Positions 25,644-34,238 of a stretch of DNA of 64,000 nt are shown piece by piece; positions within the stretch are counted from its first letter, which is position 1, and every line of letters starts with the position of its first letter. Source of the DNA: Pusillimonas sp044464525. Its GTDB lineage: Bacteria; Pseudomonadota; Gammaproteobacteria; Burkholderiales; Burkholderiaceae_B. A program made the translations under genes and the position numbers. The stretch lies in the NCBI RefSeq assembly GCF_044464525.1, contig NZ_JBIQLE010000007.1, positions 62,001 through 126,000 on the forward strand. The letters are read 5' to 3'. The notes under the pieces are model-generated. The model searched no databases. It was not told the DNA's origin and saw nothing but the letters and a program-made list of their open reading frames with translations.

Positions 25644-26933
25644 TTATCGAGAGTTGACGACCTTGCCGATTGATGAGTTTTCGATGACTTCCTGTTGCGG
25701 GTCGACAATATAGTCTTGGTCATCGTGACGGGCGCGAGTGACCAGGCCCATACGGTTCATCAAGGCAATGAAGGGTGCGGGGTCGAGCTCTTCGACGTTG
25801 ACCATGCCGCCCACATCCCAGGTGCCGTTGGCGATGAGCAGGGCCGCGGCTACCGCCGGTACGCCGGCGGTATACGAAATGGCTTGGCTGCCCACTTCCT
25901 TGTAGGCTTCTTCGTGGTCGCACACGTTATAAATCAAGACCTCTTGCGGCCGGCCGTCTTTCTCGCCCTTGAGCAGATCGCCGATGCAGGTTTTTCCTGT
26001 GTAGTCGGGCGCCAGCGAAGCAGGGTCGGGCAGGACAGCCTTGACGACTTCGAGAGGCACGATCTCTTGGCCTCGAGCGGTGCGCACCGGTTGCTCGGAA
26101 AGCAGGCCCAGGTTTTTCAATACGGTGAATACATTGATGTAGTGGTCGCCAAAGCCCATCCAAAAACGAATGTTGGGAACGTTCAGGTTTTGCGATAAAG
26201 AGTGGATTTCGTCGTGGCCGGTAAGGTAGGTGGCGCTTTTTCCCGTCACGGGCAGATCCCACTCTTTGCGGTGCTCGAACATCTCGTTGGCTTTCCACGC
26301 GTTGTCCTCCCAGGACCAGACGGTGGAGGTGAATTCGCGAAAGTTGATCTCGGGGTCGAAGTTCGTGGCAAAGTAGCGGCCGTGGCTGCCTGCGTTCACG
26401 TCGATGATGTCGATGGATTCGACACTGTCAAAATAGGTGTCAATGGCGTAGCGCGCGTAGGCGTTGACCACGCCCGGGTCGAAGCCCACGCCCAGCACCG
26501 CGGTGACGCGTGCATCTTTGCAGGCCTGGCGGCGCTTCCATTCGTAATTTCCATACCATGGGGGCGTCTCGCACACCTTGGCAGGATCTTCGTGGATGGC
26601 GGTGTCCATATAAGCCGCGCCGGTCTCGATGCAGGCTTGAAGCACCGACATGTTCAAGAAAGGCGAGCCGACATTGATGACGATCTGGCTGCGCGTGGCC
26701 CGGATCAGGAATTTGCATGCCTCCACATCCATGGCGTCGAGCTGGTGGGCCTGCAATAGGCCGGGCTGCTGCAGAGTTCCTTTTTCGTGGATGGAATCGA
26801 TGATGGCCTCGCACTTGGAAAGCGTGCGTGAGGCGATGTGAATGTCGCCCAGTTGGCTATTGTTCTGGGCGCACTTGTGGGCAACGACATGGGCGACCCC
26901 GCCGGCACCGATGATCAAGACATTGCGTTTCAT
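25644..26933 (-). CDS. Carboxy(nor)spermidine dehydrogenase, saccharopine dehydrogenase family
   Basis: NADPH-dependent enzyme that condenses putrescine (or diaminopropane) with aspartate semialdehyde to carboxyspermidine or carboxynorspermidine, the first step of the SAM-independent spermidine route. 429 residues; MKRNVLIIGAGGVAHVVAHK is the NADP fold, GFDPGVVNAYARYA and VGSQAISYTAGVPAVAAA are conserved in the family. Its partner nspC lies 42 bp upstream in the same direction, which fixes the function better than sequence alone. ATG 26933 is used, with the NADP motif following at once; the TTG at 26957 lacks a ribosome site. Confidence 0.9.
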   Translation of the reverse strand: MKRNVLIIGAGGVAHVVAHKCAQNNSQLGDIHIASRTLSKCEAIIDSIHEKGTLQQPGLLQAHQLDAMDVEACKFLIRATRSQIVINVGSPFLNMSVLQACIETGAAYMDTAIHEDPAKVCETPPWYGNYEWKRRQACKDARVTAVLGVGFDPGVVNAYARYAIDTYFDSVESIDIIDVNAGSHGRYFATNFDPEINFREFTSTVWSWEDNAWKANEMFEHRKEWDLPVTGKSATYLTGHDEIHSLSQNLNVPNIRFWMGFGDHYINVFTVLKNLGLLSEQPVRTARGQEIVPLEVVKAVLPDPASLAPDYTGKTCIGDLLKGEKDGRPQEVLIYNVCDHEEAYKEVGSQAISYTAGVPAVAAALLIANGTWDVGGMVNVEELDPAPFIALMNRMGLVTRARHDDQDYIVDPQQEVIENSSIGKVVNSR

Positions 26934-26975
26934 GGATGTGTTCTCTTTCAGACTCAAACAGGTTGGAGGGTGTCC

Positions 26976-28073
26976 TCAGGACAAGCTGTCGACGTAGTCG
27001 TCGTACGAAAATTCGCGTATCAAGCGTGTTTCGCCATCAGATTGCTTGATGGCAATGGCGGGCATATGTATGCCGTTGAACCAATTCTTCTTGACCATGG
27101 TGTAGCCTCCGGCATCTCCGATAGAGATCCGGTCGCCCACCTTTAGGGGCTGGTCGAACCGTCCTTCGCCGAAAATGTCTCCGGCGAGGCAGGTTTTGCC
27201 GCAAATTTCATAGGCGTGCTCGCCGCTGCCATTGCCCAATGGGGCGGTTTCGCGGTAGATGAGCAGATCGAGCATATGGGCTTCAGTCGAGCTGTCGACC
27301 ACCGCCAGGTTCTTGCCCCGAAAGCCCACGTCGAGCACGCTTACCTCTAGTGTAGTGGTATGGCGTACGGCGGCTTCGCCCGGCTCGAGGTATACCTGCA
27401 CGCCATAGGCCTGCGCGAAAGCGCGCAAGCGGTCGCAGAAGGCATCCACCGGATAGCCCGGCGCGGTGAAGCTGATGCCCCCGCCCAGGCTGACCCAATT
27501 GAGACGGCGCAGGATATCGCCATAGCGCTGCTCTACTTGAGTAAGCAGGGCGTCGAAGCTTTCGAAGCTGTCGTTCTCGCAATTGTTGTGGATCATCACG
27601 CCGTCGAGGCGGTCAATGACCGACAGGATGGTTTCAAGATCGGATTCACCCAATCGACTGAAGGGCCGGGCGGGGTCGGCCAGGTCGAATCCGGCGCGGC
27701 TGATGCCCGGATTGAGCCGCAAGCCCGTGGGTTTGCCGTTGGCCCGGCTTTCGAATTGCAGGAATTGATTAAGCGAGTTGAAGATGATCTTGTCGCTGTG
27801 GGCGACAACTTCGTCGATCTCGTGTTCGGCGAAGGCTACGCTGTAGGCGTGAGTTTCTTTGCCGAATTTTTGATGGCCCAGCTTTACCTCGTATAAAGAA
27901 GAGGAAGTGGTGCCATCCATGTGGGGGCGCATCAGCTCAAATACGGACCATGTGGCGAAGCATTTAAGCGCAAGCAGAAGCTTGGCGCCGGAGCGTTCCC
28001 GGATGCGATCCATGACTTGCATGTTGCGCAGCAGGGCAGATTCGTCAGCTAGATAAAAAGGCGTTGGGATCAT
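26976..28073 (-). CDS. nspC: Carboxynorspermidine/carboxyspermidine decarboxylase
   Basis: PLP-dependent decarboxylase of the alanine racemase-fold group, 365 residues, making spermidine or norspermidine from the product of the dehydrogenase encoded next. Lys37 in LLLALKCFATWS is the PLP lysine. The SLGGGISF glycine loop near 196, YLEPGEA near 226 and CLAGDIFGEG near 295 bind PLP phosphate and substrate. It lies 17 bp after the XRE gene and 42 bp before the dehydrogenase gene, so XRE-nspC-dehydrogenase is probably one operon. Norspermidine in some bacteria affects biofilms; which polyamine is made here is open. Confidence 0.92.
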   Translation of the reverse strand: MIPTPFYLADESALLRNMQVMDRIRERSGAKLLLALKCFATWSVFELMRPHMDGTTSSSLYEVKLGHQKFGKETHAYSVAFAEHEIDEVVAHSDKIIFNSLNQFLQFESRANGKPTGLRLNPGISRAGFDLADPARPFSRLGESDLETILSVIDRLDGVMIHNNCENDSFESFDALLTQVEQRYGDILRRLNWVSLGGGISFTAPGYPVDAFCDRLRAFAQAYGVQVYLEPGEAAVRHTTTLEVSVLDVGFRGKNLAVVDSSTEAHMLDLLIYRETAPLGNGSGEHAYEICGKTCLAGDIFGEGRFDQPLKVGDRISIGDAGGYTMVKKNWFNGIHMPAIAIKQSDGETRLIREFSYDDYVDSLS

Positions 28074-28090
28074 TTATTGTTGTTGAAGCG

Positions 28091-28444
28091 TCAGGGTGAA
28101 TCGAGCCCGGCCGGTTTGCGGCCGCGTTTCTTGGGTTCGTTGTGCTTGTCGTCGCTGTAGTCGATGATCATGGCGGGTTGTTCTGGAAAAGTGGCCACCA
28201 GCGTCAGCTGGCCGCCTATGCATTCAACATAGTGGCGCAGGGTGGACAACAACATGTCGCTGCGCTTTTCGAGCCGCGAAATAGTGTCTTGCCCCACGCC
28301 GAGTGCCGCCGCGAGTTCTTCCTGGGTTTGGCCGGCGCGCTTGCGCAGGTCTTTAAGCGTGGTCAGCGAGCCCGTGTCGGCCAGCGCCATGCCGCTGCCG
28401 TTGACGGCTTTGACGGACTTGGCGCTTTGGTGCTTTTTTGACAT
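28091..28444 (-). CDS. XRE-family helix-turn-helix regulator
   Basis: 117 residues. A lysine-rich N-terminus, a Cro/CI-type helix-turn-helix at about 38-62 (QTQEELAAALGVGQDTISRL), a short LSTLRHYVECIGGQLTLVA segment, and a basic tail KKRGRKP that resembles an AT-hook. The middle segment is typical of HigA- and RelB-associated XRE proteins, yet no toxin gene flanks it. It sits 17 bp before nspC and may control that operon. A possible operator lies at 28481-28496. Confidence 0.82.
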   Translation of the reverse strand: MSKKHQSAKSVKAVNGSGMALADTGSLTTLKDLRKRAGQTQEELAAALGVGQDTISRLEKRSDMLLSTLRHYVECIGGQLTLVATFPEQPAMIIDYSDDKHNEPKKRGRKPAGLDSP

Positions 28445-28480
28445 GTAAAAAGTATCGTTCCAAATAGGCAGGGCGCAATT

Positions 28481-28496
28481 ATGACTTGAAGGTCAT
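28481..28496. promoter_or_regulatory. Palindrome upstream of the XRE-nspC operon
   Basis: ATGAC-TTGAAG-GTCAT, a 5-6-5 inverted repeat 36 bp before the XRE start. The minus strand between it and the gene carries TTGCGC and ATACTT at 17-bp spacing. It is a candidate autoregulatory operator next to a promoter. Confidence 0.45.
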
Positions 28497-28658
28497 ATGG
28501 TGTCAAATGCATATTAAGGGATTGCAAGAGGCGATGGCTGATAGGGTCTGGCGGCGGTCATATAAGACTGCGGATACCCAAGGCTAAGACTGCACCCAAA
28601 GCAAGGGAATAGCCGGCGCGCCTGACTCCTGGACGTGTGCAGCGGACCATTCCCAGTA

Positions 28659-28699
28659 CAAACAGAAACGCCCGCGACGTCGTGTGGACGCGGCGGGCG
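28659..28699 (-). terminator. Terminator for pcaHG
   Basis: On the minus strand a CGCCCGC arm (28699-28693) pairs with GCGGGCG (28675-28669), followed by TTTCTGTTTG, 42 bp after pcaG. Confidence 0.65.
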
Positions 28700-28740
28700 C
28701 AGGGGTGGGCGACGCGTGGCCGCCCGGCGTCTTCAGCGGA

Positions 28741-29379
28741 TCAGACGTCGAAGAACACGGTTTCGTCCGGGCCCTGAATGTGGACGTCGAACTGGTAGAC
28801 GACCTTGCCGTCTTTCTCGGTGCGCTGGGCGATAAGCGTCTTGCGGCGCTCGACCCATTCGATACCATTCAGGATGGGATCTTTGGAGTTGGCTTCTTCT
28901 TCGTCGGAGAAGTAGATGCGCGTATGCAGCCCGATGTTGATGCCGCGGGCCACGATCCACGCGTTGATGTGCGGGGCCATGACCTTGCCGTGCCGGCCCA
29001 CCACAGGGCCGGGCTTGACGGTGTCGAAGCTGTAGAGGCCGGTGTCGAAGTCGGATGCGCCGCGTCCCCATCCGCGAAAGCTGGGGTCGATGGCCTTGTC
29101 TTCTTGCTTGTCGGCGGGGTGGTTGTAGCGGCCCGCTGCGTTGGCCTGCCAGATTTCAATCAAGACGTCGCGAATGAGTGCGCCGCTGCCGTCAAACACC
29201 CGGCCTTCAACGCGGATGCGTTCGCCCTTGGTTTCAGGCGTAACCAGCACATTATCGAAGTTGTTCTCGAAGATGTCGAAGCCGGCCTGCTTGGGCGCCA
29301 GGCCGATGTGTACGTACGGACCCGCTGTTTGAGAAGCGGTTTCCTTCAGGTAGGTGGGCTTGTTTAATTCCCTGAACAT
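28741..29379 (-). CDS. pcaG: Protocatechuate 3,4-dioxygenase, alpha subunit
   Basis: Structural alpha subunit of the intradiol ring-cleaving dioxygenase that opens protocatechuate to 3-carboxy-cis,cis-muconate; iron is held by PcaH. 212 residues beginning with a TASQTAGPYVHIGLAP block typical of PcaG. VLIEIWQANAAGRYNHPAD, GRGASDFDTGLYSFDTVKPG and APHINAWIVARGINIGLHTR are the intradiol-fold landmarks; in place of the iron tyrosines and histidines it has non-ligating residues, as expected for alpha. It overlaps the pcaH stop by one base (TAATG). Confidence 0.95.
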   Translation of the reverse strand: MFRELNKPTYLKETASQTAGPYVHIGLAPKQAGFDIFENNFDNVLVTPETKGERIRVEGRVFDGSGALIRDVLIEIWQANAAGRYNHPADKQEDKAIDPSFRGWGRGASDFDTGLYSFDTVKPGPVVGRHGKVMAPHINAWIVARGINIGLHTRIYFSDEEEANSKDPILNGIEWVERRKTLIAQRTEKDGKVVYQFDVHIQGPDETVFFDV

Positions 29380-30119
29380 TATTTCGCTCCTTGGATGGTA
29401 TTTTCGAACAGAGTTGCCCGGCTGCCGCGCACGACGATGTCGAAGCGGTATGCCATGCTGTCCAGCGCAACGAATGCGCCGCGATCCAGTTGCGCGATAA
29501 GGCCGCGCACCGCCTCTTCATCCGGGATGGAGCGGACGATGGGGCAACTGGGGATAAGTGGATCGCCTTCGAAATACATCTGTGTGATCAGGCGCTGGGC
29601 AAAGCCCGAGGCCTGCACCGAGTAGTGGATGTGGGCGGGGCGCCAGTCGTTGATCTGGTTGCGCCAGGGATAGGGACCGGGCTTGATGGTGCGATAGAAG
29701 TAATAACCGTTTTCGTCGGTAAGCACGCGTCCACAGCCGCCGAAATTGGGATCGATGGGAGCGATGTAGGTATCGTTCTTGTGACGGTAGCGTCCCGAGG
29801 CGTTGGCCTGCCAGACTTCGACCAGCGCATTGGGAACCGGACGGCCGTTTTCGTCGAGCACATAGCCATGCACCAGGATACGCTCGCCGATGGGCAGGCC
29901 ATCTTTGGCGTAGTTCATGATGAGGTCATTGTCCAGGGCCCCAAGCTCGTCGGGAGAGAAGCGCGGACCGGTGATTTCGGACAGCGAGTTCTCGATCGAG
30001 ATGAGCGACTTCTGGGGTGAACGCAGCACACTGGTTTTATAGCCAGGCGTATAGGCGGGCGGGTGCCAGCTTCGGTCGCGTTGCAGAAACTCGCCGAACT
30101 GTTCGATGGGGGTGGTCAT
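29379..30119 (-). CDS. pcaH: Protocatechuate 3,4-dioxygenase, beta subunit
   Basis: Catalytic beta subunit carrying the non-haem Fe(III), 246 residues. The four expected ligands are all present: Tyr111 (SGRYRHK), Tyr150 (KPGPYPW), His163 and His165 (RPAHIHYSV). The N-terminal YKTSVLRSPQKSLI arm is typical for oligomer assembly. Gene order pcaH then pcaG is the usual one. The promoter faces pcaQ across a 223-bp gap with a candidate PcaQ site. Confidence 0.96.
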   Translation of the reverse strand: MTTPIEQFGEFLQRDRSWHPPAYTPGYKTSVLRSPQKSLISIENSLSEITGPRFSPDELGALDNDLIMNYAKDGLPIGERILVHGYVLDENGRPVPNALVEVWQANASGRYRHKNDTYIAPIDPNFGGCGRVLTDENGYYFYRTIKPGPYPWRNQINDWRPAHIHYSVQASGFAQRLITQMYFEGDPLIPSCPIVRSIPDEEAVRGLIAQLDRGAFVALDSMAYRFDIVVRGSRATLFENTIQGAK

Positions 30120-30218
30120 AAATTCTCCTTTAGACTGGCTGCGTCGTGCAACGACTCAGTGACCAACATGGTAAACGTTGGAAATAATCATGTAAATTGA
30201 ATTAAACGGCAATATTTG

Positions 30219-30233
30219 ATAAGCTGTAGTTAT
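30219..30233. promoter_or_regulatory. Candidate PcaQ-binding site between pcaH and pcaQ
   Basis: ATAAGC-TGTA-GTTAT resembles the described PcaQ motif ATAACC-N4-GGTTAA, one base shorter. It lies in the AT-rich middle of the divergent gap, about 100 bp from the pcaH start. The match is by eye only. Confidence 0.42.
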
Positions 30234-30342
30234 TGATATGGCATGACATTGCACGCATAAAGCTCAGCTGTGCGCACCTTAGCGGCGGTTTTCCAGCTTG
30301 CTGGCGCAAGCTCAATGGCGCCTGGCAAACAAGAGAGTGCTC

Positions 30343-31311
30343 GTGGCCTCGATCGACCAACAACAGTTCAACAGCCGCATTCGCTTGCGGCATTTGCAAT
30401 GCTTTGTCGCGGTGGCGCAAGAGCAGCATTTGCGCAAAGCCGCCGAGCGTCTGCATCTTAGTCAACCCGCCGTATCCAAGACACTTGCCGAGCTCGAAGA
30501 GTTGGTTGGAGCACGCCTGATGGACCGAGGCCGTTTCGGCGCGCGACTTACACGCGACGGACAATCGTTTCTGGATCACGCCTTGTCCGTACTTGAGGCG
30601 CTCGAAGGCGCGCGGCGCGCGGTGCAGGATGACGGGCAGGGCGCTCATGAAACTGTGATGGTGGGCGCGCTGCCTACTGTCGCCCCCGATTTGCTGCCCG
30701 AGGCACTGGTTCTTTTTCGTCGCGTCTGGCCGCAGGTCCGGGTTGACGTGCAGATTGGGGCGAATGCGCCCTTGCTCGACAAGCTGCGTTCGGGCGAAGT
30801 CGATTTCGTGCTAGGCCGCATGGCCGACCCCGCCGCCGTGGCCGGGCTTTCATTCGAACTGTTGTATGTCGAGCCGTTGGTCGCGGTTGCGCGGGCCGAA
30901 CATCCTTTGCTGGCCGAGCCCGATCCTGCCCTGCATCGCATTGTCGAATACCCGTTAATCGTGTCGACGCGGGGCACGGTGCCGCGCCACAACACCGAAA
31001 GTTTCCTGCGTTCTCGCGGCCTTGGCTTGCCGTCCAACTGTCTCGAGACCTTGTCGGTGTCCGTGGCTCGCCTGGTGGCCATGGGCACTGACTCTGTCTG
31101 GTTCACGCCAATGGGCGCGGTGCGCGAGGATGTGCTCAACGGTAGCTTGGTGCGTTTGTCCGTGATTACCGAAGGCACCGAAGAGCCCGTAGGTTTGCTG
31201 CGACGCAGCGATGCCCAGTTGGGGCAATGCGCAACATCTTTGATGAAGATGCTGCGCGAAACCGCCGAGCAGCGCCGCGCGGCAAGGCGCGACTGGAAAA
31301 TTCCTGGTTGA
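30343..31311 (+). CDS. pcaQ: LysR-family activator of pca genes (PcaQ)
   Basis: Activates protocatechuate-catabolic operons, in known cases with 4-carboxymuconolactone-type metabolites as co-inducer. From GTG 30343 it is 322 residues with AAGAGAG 5 bp upstream; other in-frame starts at 30298 and 30337 exist. RLRHLQCFVAVAQEQHLRKA and LSQPAVSKTLAELEELVGARL form the winged helix-turn-helix; the effector domain starts near residue 90 with VMVGALPTVAPDLLPEAL, a phrase typical of PcaQ. It is divergent from pcaHG. Confidence 0.92.
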   Translation: MASIDQQQFNSRIRLRHLQCFVAVAQEQHLRKAAERLHLSQPAVSKTLAELEELVGARLMDRGRFGARLTRDGQSFLDHALSVLEALEGARRAVQDDGQGAHETVMVGALPTVAPDLLPEALVLFRRVWPQVRVDVQIGANAPLLDKLRSGEVDFVLGRMADPAAVAGLSFELLYVEPLVAVARAEHPLLAEPDPALHRIVEYPLIVSTRGTVPRHNTESFLRSRGLGLPSNCLETLSVSVARLVAMGTDSVWFTPMGAVREDVLNGSLVRLSVITEGTEEPVGLLRRSDAQLGQCATSLMKMLRETAEQRRAARRDWKIPG

Positions 31312-31598
31312 TTCTCGAGTGCGCGCCAGCCATAGAGCGGGCACGATCATTCCGCCGGGAGGTGCTAAATAGGCTGGCGTGGAGCACAGAAGCCAGTTTG
31401 GGTCAGATCTTGCGCAATGCGCACGGCACCTTCGCAGGTCCGGCATCTCAACCGTTCACTCATCGGTTTGACAAACCTCTTTGAGACTTCTAACCTCTAT
31501 AATATTGTTCTATCCATGAATAAATGTTCGTTTGACGAATTTTTGATCTAACCTGAGCGGCTGTCAGCCGCCAGATGTGTATTTCGCAGGAGATTTGA
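31312..31598 (+). promoter_or_regulatory. Leader region of the binding-protein gene at 31599
   Basis: This 287-bp gap has no supported gene. It contains TATAAT at 31498-31503 and, just after, AAATGTTCGT at 31522-31531 within the inverted repeat TTCGT-TTG-ACGAA, the same 10-mer found before pcaI. It looks like a promoter with a downstream operator, perhaps for PcaR. Confidence 0.5.
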
Positions 31599-32759
31599 AT
31601 GCGCAAAACTTTATTAGCCGTCGCCTTGGCGTTCGGCATGACCGGCGCCGCTCACGCTGCCGATTTGAAGATCGGCATGGTCTTGCCGATGTCTGGTCCC
31701 TTTGCTCCGTATGGCGAGCAGATTCTCAATGGCGCTCGCCTGTATCTTGAGCAGAACGAGCAGAAACTGGGCGATCGCAATGTCGAGCTCATCGTCAAAG
31801 ACGACACCGGCGTGGCGCCTGCCATCAGCCGTCGCGCCGCCCAAGAATTGGTCAATCGCGACAAGGTGGATATATTGGCGGGTTTCGGCCTGACGCCCTC
31901 GGCGTTCTCGGTGGGGCCCTTGGCCACTCAAGCCAAAGTACCCATGGTAATTATGAACGCCGCCACGTCCTCGGTAACCGAGAAGTCGCCGTACATTGTG
32001 CGTACCTCGATGGCGCTGCCGCAAATAACGGCGCCGATCGCCACTTGGGCTATCGACAATGACATCAAGAAGGTCTACACCCTGGTGGCCGACTACGGCC
32101 CTGGCCACGACGCCGAAAAGCAATTTGTCGAGACCTTTACCGAGGCGGGCGGCGAGATCATCGGCCAAGTGCGCACCCCCGTTGGCAACCCGGATTTTGC
32201 TCCCTTCTTGCAACGCATCAAAGACAGCAAGCCGGACGCGGTCTTCTTGTTTGTTCCCGCGGGTGAGCAGGGCGTGTCCTTCCTCAAGGGATATCAAGAG
32301 CGCGGCTTGGCCGACGAAGGCATCAAGCTCATTTCCACCGGCGACCTCACCGATGAGGACGTGCTCGATGCAATGGGTGCCGCGGCCGGCGTCATGACGT
32401 CGTTTCATTATTCCGAGGCGCATGATTCCGACCTGAACAAGCAATATGTCCAGTCGTACTACAAGGCTTATCCTGGCAAACGCCCCAACTTCATGTCGGT
32501 GGCGGGTTACGACGGCATGAAGCTGATCGACGAGGTACTGAAGAAGAACGGCGGCGACGCCAGCGGTGACGCCTTCATTGAGACGGCAAAAGGCCTGTCG
32601 TGGGAAAGCCCGCGCGGTCAGGTGACCATCGATCCCGAAACGCGCGACATTGTGCAAGACATCTACATTCGCGAAGTGAAGGAAGTAGACGGCAAGCTGC
32701 AGAACGTCGAGTTTGATCGCATCGCCGAGTTCAAGGACCCGGTCAAAGCTAAAAACTAA
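31599..32759 (+). CDS. Liv-type ABC transporter substrate-binding protein, orphan (copy A)
   Basis: 386 residues; a Sec signal peptide of about 20 residues ends in GAAHA, then ADLKIGMVLPMSGPFAPYGE. The fold is Peripla_BP_6, with DILAGFGLTPSAFSVGPL, VADYGPGHDAEKQF and SVAGYDGMKLIDEVLKK. AGGAG lies 6 bp before ATG. It is closely related to the next gene, so the pair is a tandem duplication. No permease genes are adjacent. The location between pcaQ and pcaCD suggests a ligand of the pca regulon (protocatechuate, 4-hydroxybenzoate or similar); not demonstrated. Confidence 0.92.
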   Translation: MRKTLLAVALAFGMTGAAHAADLKIGMVLPMSGPFAPYGEQILNGARLYLEQNEQKLGDRNVELIVKDDTGVAPAISRRAAQELVNRDKVDILAGFGLTPSAFSVGPLATQAKVPMVIMNAATSSVTEKSPYIVRTSMALPQITAPIATWAIDNDIKKVYTLVADYGPGHDAEKQFVETFTEAGGEIIGQVRTPVGNPDFAPFLQRIKDSKPDAVFLFVPAGEQGVSFLKGYQERGLADEGIKLISTGDLTDEDVLDAMGAAAGVMTSFHYSEAHDSDLNKQYVQSYYKAYPGKRPNFMSVAGYDGMKLIDEVLKKNGGDASGDAFIETAKGLSWESPRGQVTIDPETRDIVQDIYIREVKEVDGKLQNVEFDRIAEFKDPVKAKN

Positions 32760-32780
32760 GCGACTTCTGCCGTAGTTGCA

Positions 32781-32816
32781 CGGGCTTCGACGTTTCGGCG
32801 TCGAAGCCCGTTTTTA
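32781..32816 (+). terminator. Rho-independent terminator between the two binding-protein genes
   Basis: CGGGCTTCGACG (32781-32792) pairs perfectly with CGTCGAAGCCCG (32799-32810) around TTTCGG and is followed by TTTTTATT. Confidence 0.93.
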
Positions 32817-32951
32817 TTGGCGATTCCGGCGTTTCTTATTGGCGTAAACCCTAGACTTGCCTATTAGGCATTGACAAAAAGTAACCCTCTTTTTAGCCTA
32901 GCAAGGTATCGATCTTTCGGCAATATCTCGATAATTAACTGAGGAGTCTCA

Positions 32952-34124
32952 ATGCGTATCACTAAAGCCCTATTAACCGCAGCCATGTCGCTGGGCGTCG
33001 TCGCCTCGGCTCATGCAGCCGACGATTTGAAGATCGGCTTCGTGCTGCCGATGTCGGGCCCGCATTCGTCATACGGTCTACAAATTCTTAACGGCGCAAA
33101 ATTGTACATGCAGCAGCATGGCGACACGGTTGCCGGACGCAAGGTGCAGATCTTAGTCAGGGACGACACCGGCGTGGCTCCCGAAATCAGCCGTCGCGCC
33201 GCCCAAGAGTTGGTCAACCGCGAGAACGTCGATGTTCTGGCCGGCTTCGGCCTTACGCCTTCGGCCTTCGCCGTTGCTCCTTTGTCGGCCTCTGCCAAGA
33301 TGCCCATGGTCGTCATGAACGCCGCCACATCGGCAGTTACTGAAAAGTCGCCCTACCTTGTGCGCACGTCGATGACACTGCCCCAGAATTCGGCCCCCAT
33401 GGCCACTTGGGCGCTTGCCAACGGAATCAAGCGCGTCCACACTCTGGCTGCCGACTACGGCCCAGGCCACGATGCCGAGAAGCAGTTCGTCAAAACCTTC
33501 ACTGAAGGCGGCGGCGAGATCATCGGCCAGGTTCGCACTCCGGTTCAGAACCCCGACTTCTCTCCTTTCCTGCAGCGCATCAAAGATGCCAAGCCCGATG
33601 CCATCTTCATGTTCGTGCCTTCGGGCGAGCAAGGCGTGTCCTTCCTTAAAAGCTATGCCGAGCGCGGCCTGGCCGCAGAGGGCATCAAACTGATCGCCAC
33701 GGGCGACCTTACCGACGAAGACGTGCTCGACGCCATGGGAGACCCTGCCCTGGGCCTGATCACTTCCTTCCACTACTCCGACGCCCACGATTCCGAGCTC
33801 AACAAGACGTACACCGAAGACTACGCCAAGGCCTACCCCGGCGTGCGCCCGAACTTCATGTCCATGGGCGGCTACGACGGCATGCAGCTTATCTACAAGG
33901 TGCTTGAAAAGACCAACGGCGATTCTTCGGGCGATGCCTTCATCGAAGCAGCCAAAGGCATGGCCTGGGAAAGCCCGCGCGGCCCGATCTCCATCGATCC
34001 CGAAACGCGCGACATTGTCCAGAACATCTACATCCGCAAGGTCGAGCGCCGCAACGGTCGCCTTGAAAACGTCGAATTCGACGTGATCGAGAATGTCAAG
34101 GATCCGGGCAAGGCCGACAAGTAA
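32952..34124 (+). CDS. Liv-type ABC transporter substrate-binding protein, orphan (copy B)
   Basis: 390 residues with a signal peptide ending in ASAHA and then ADDLKIGFVLPMSGPHSSYG. It shares long stretches with copy A (DDTGVAPEISRRAAQELVNR, AAKGMAWESPRG, IDPETRDIVQNIYIRKVE), so both arose by duplication but differ at likely ligand-contact residues such as the PFAPYG versus PHSSYG loop. It has its own promoter signal (TTGACA at 32871-32876) and GAGGAG before the ATG, so the copies can be regulated separately. Confidence 0.92.
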   Translation: MRITKALLTAAMSLGVVASAHAADDLKIGFVLPMSGPHSSYGLQILNGAKLYMQQHGDTVAGRKVQILVRDDTGVAPEISRRAAQELVNRENVDVLAGFGLTPSAFAVAPLSASAKMPMVVMNAATSAVTEKSPYLVRTSMTLPQNSAPMATWALANGIKRVHTLAADYGPGHDAEKQFVKTFTEGGGEIIGQVRTPVQNPDFSPFLQRIKDAKPDAIFMFVPSGEQGVSFLKSYAERGLAAEGIKLIATGDLTDEDVLDAMGDPALGLITSFHYSDAHDSELNKTYTEDYAKAYPGVRPNFMSMGGYDGMQLIYKVLEKTNGDSSGDAFIEAAKGMAWESPRGPISIDPETRDIVQNIYIRKVERRNGRLENVEFDVIENVKDPGKADK

Positions 34125-34154
34125 TCGGCTGGCTTTTAGCTGATCGTCTCACTG

Positions 34155-34186
34155 AAAAGCCCCGGCATATGCCGGGGCTTTTTTCG
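34155..34186. terminator. Rho-independent terminator after copy B
   Basis: AAAAGCCCCGGCAT (34155-34168) pairs fully with ATGCCGGGGCTTTT (34169-34182), then TTTT. The uninterrupted palindrome works in both directions. Confidence 0.9.
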
Positions 34187-34238
34187 CTAGCGTCTCAGAG
34201 TGGTAGCGCCTGAATCTCTCAGTTCCACTCAATTAAGA

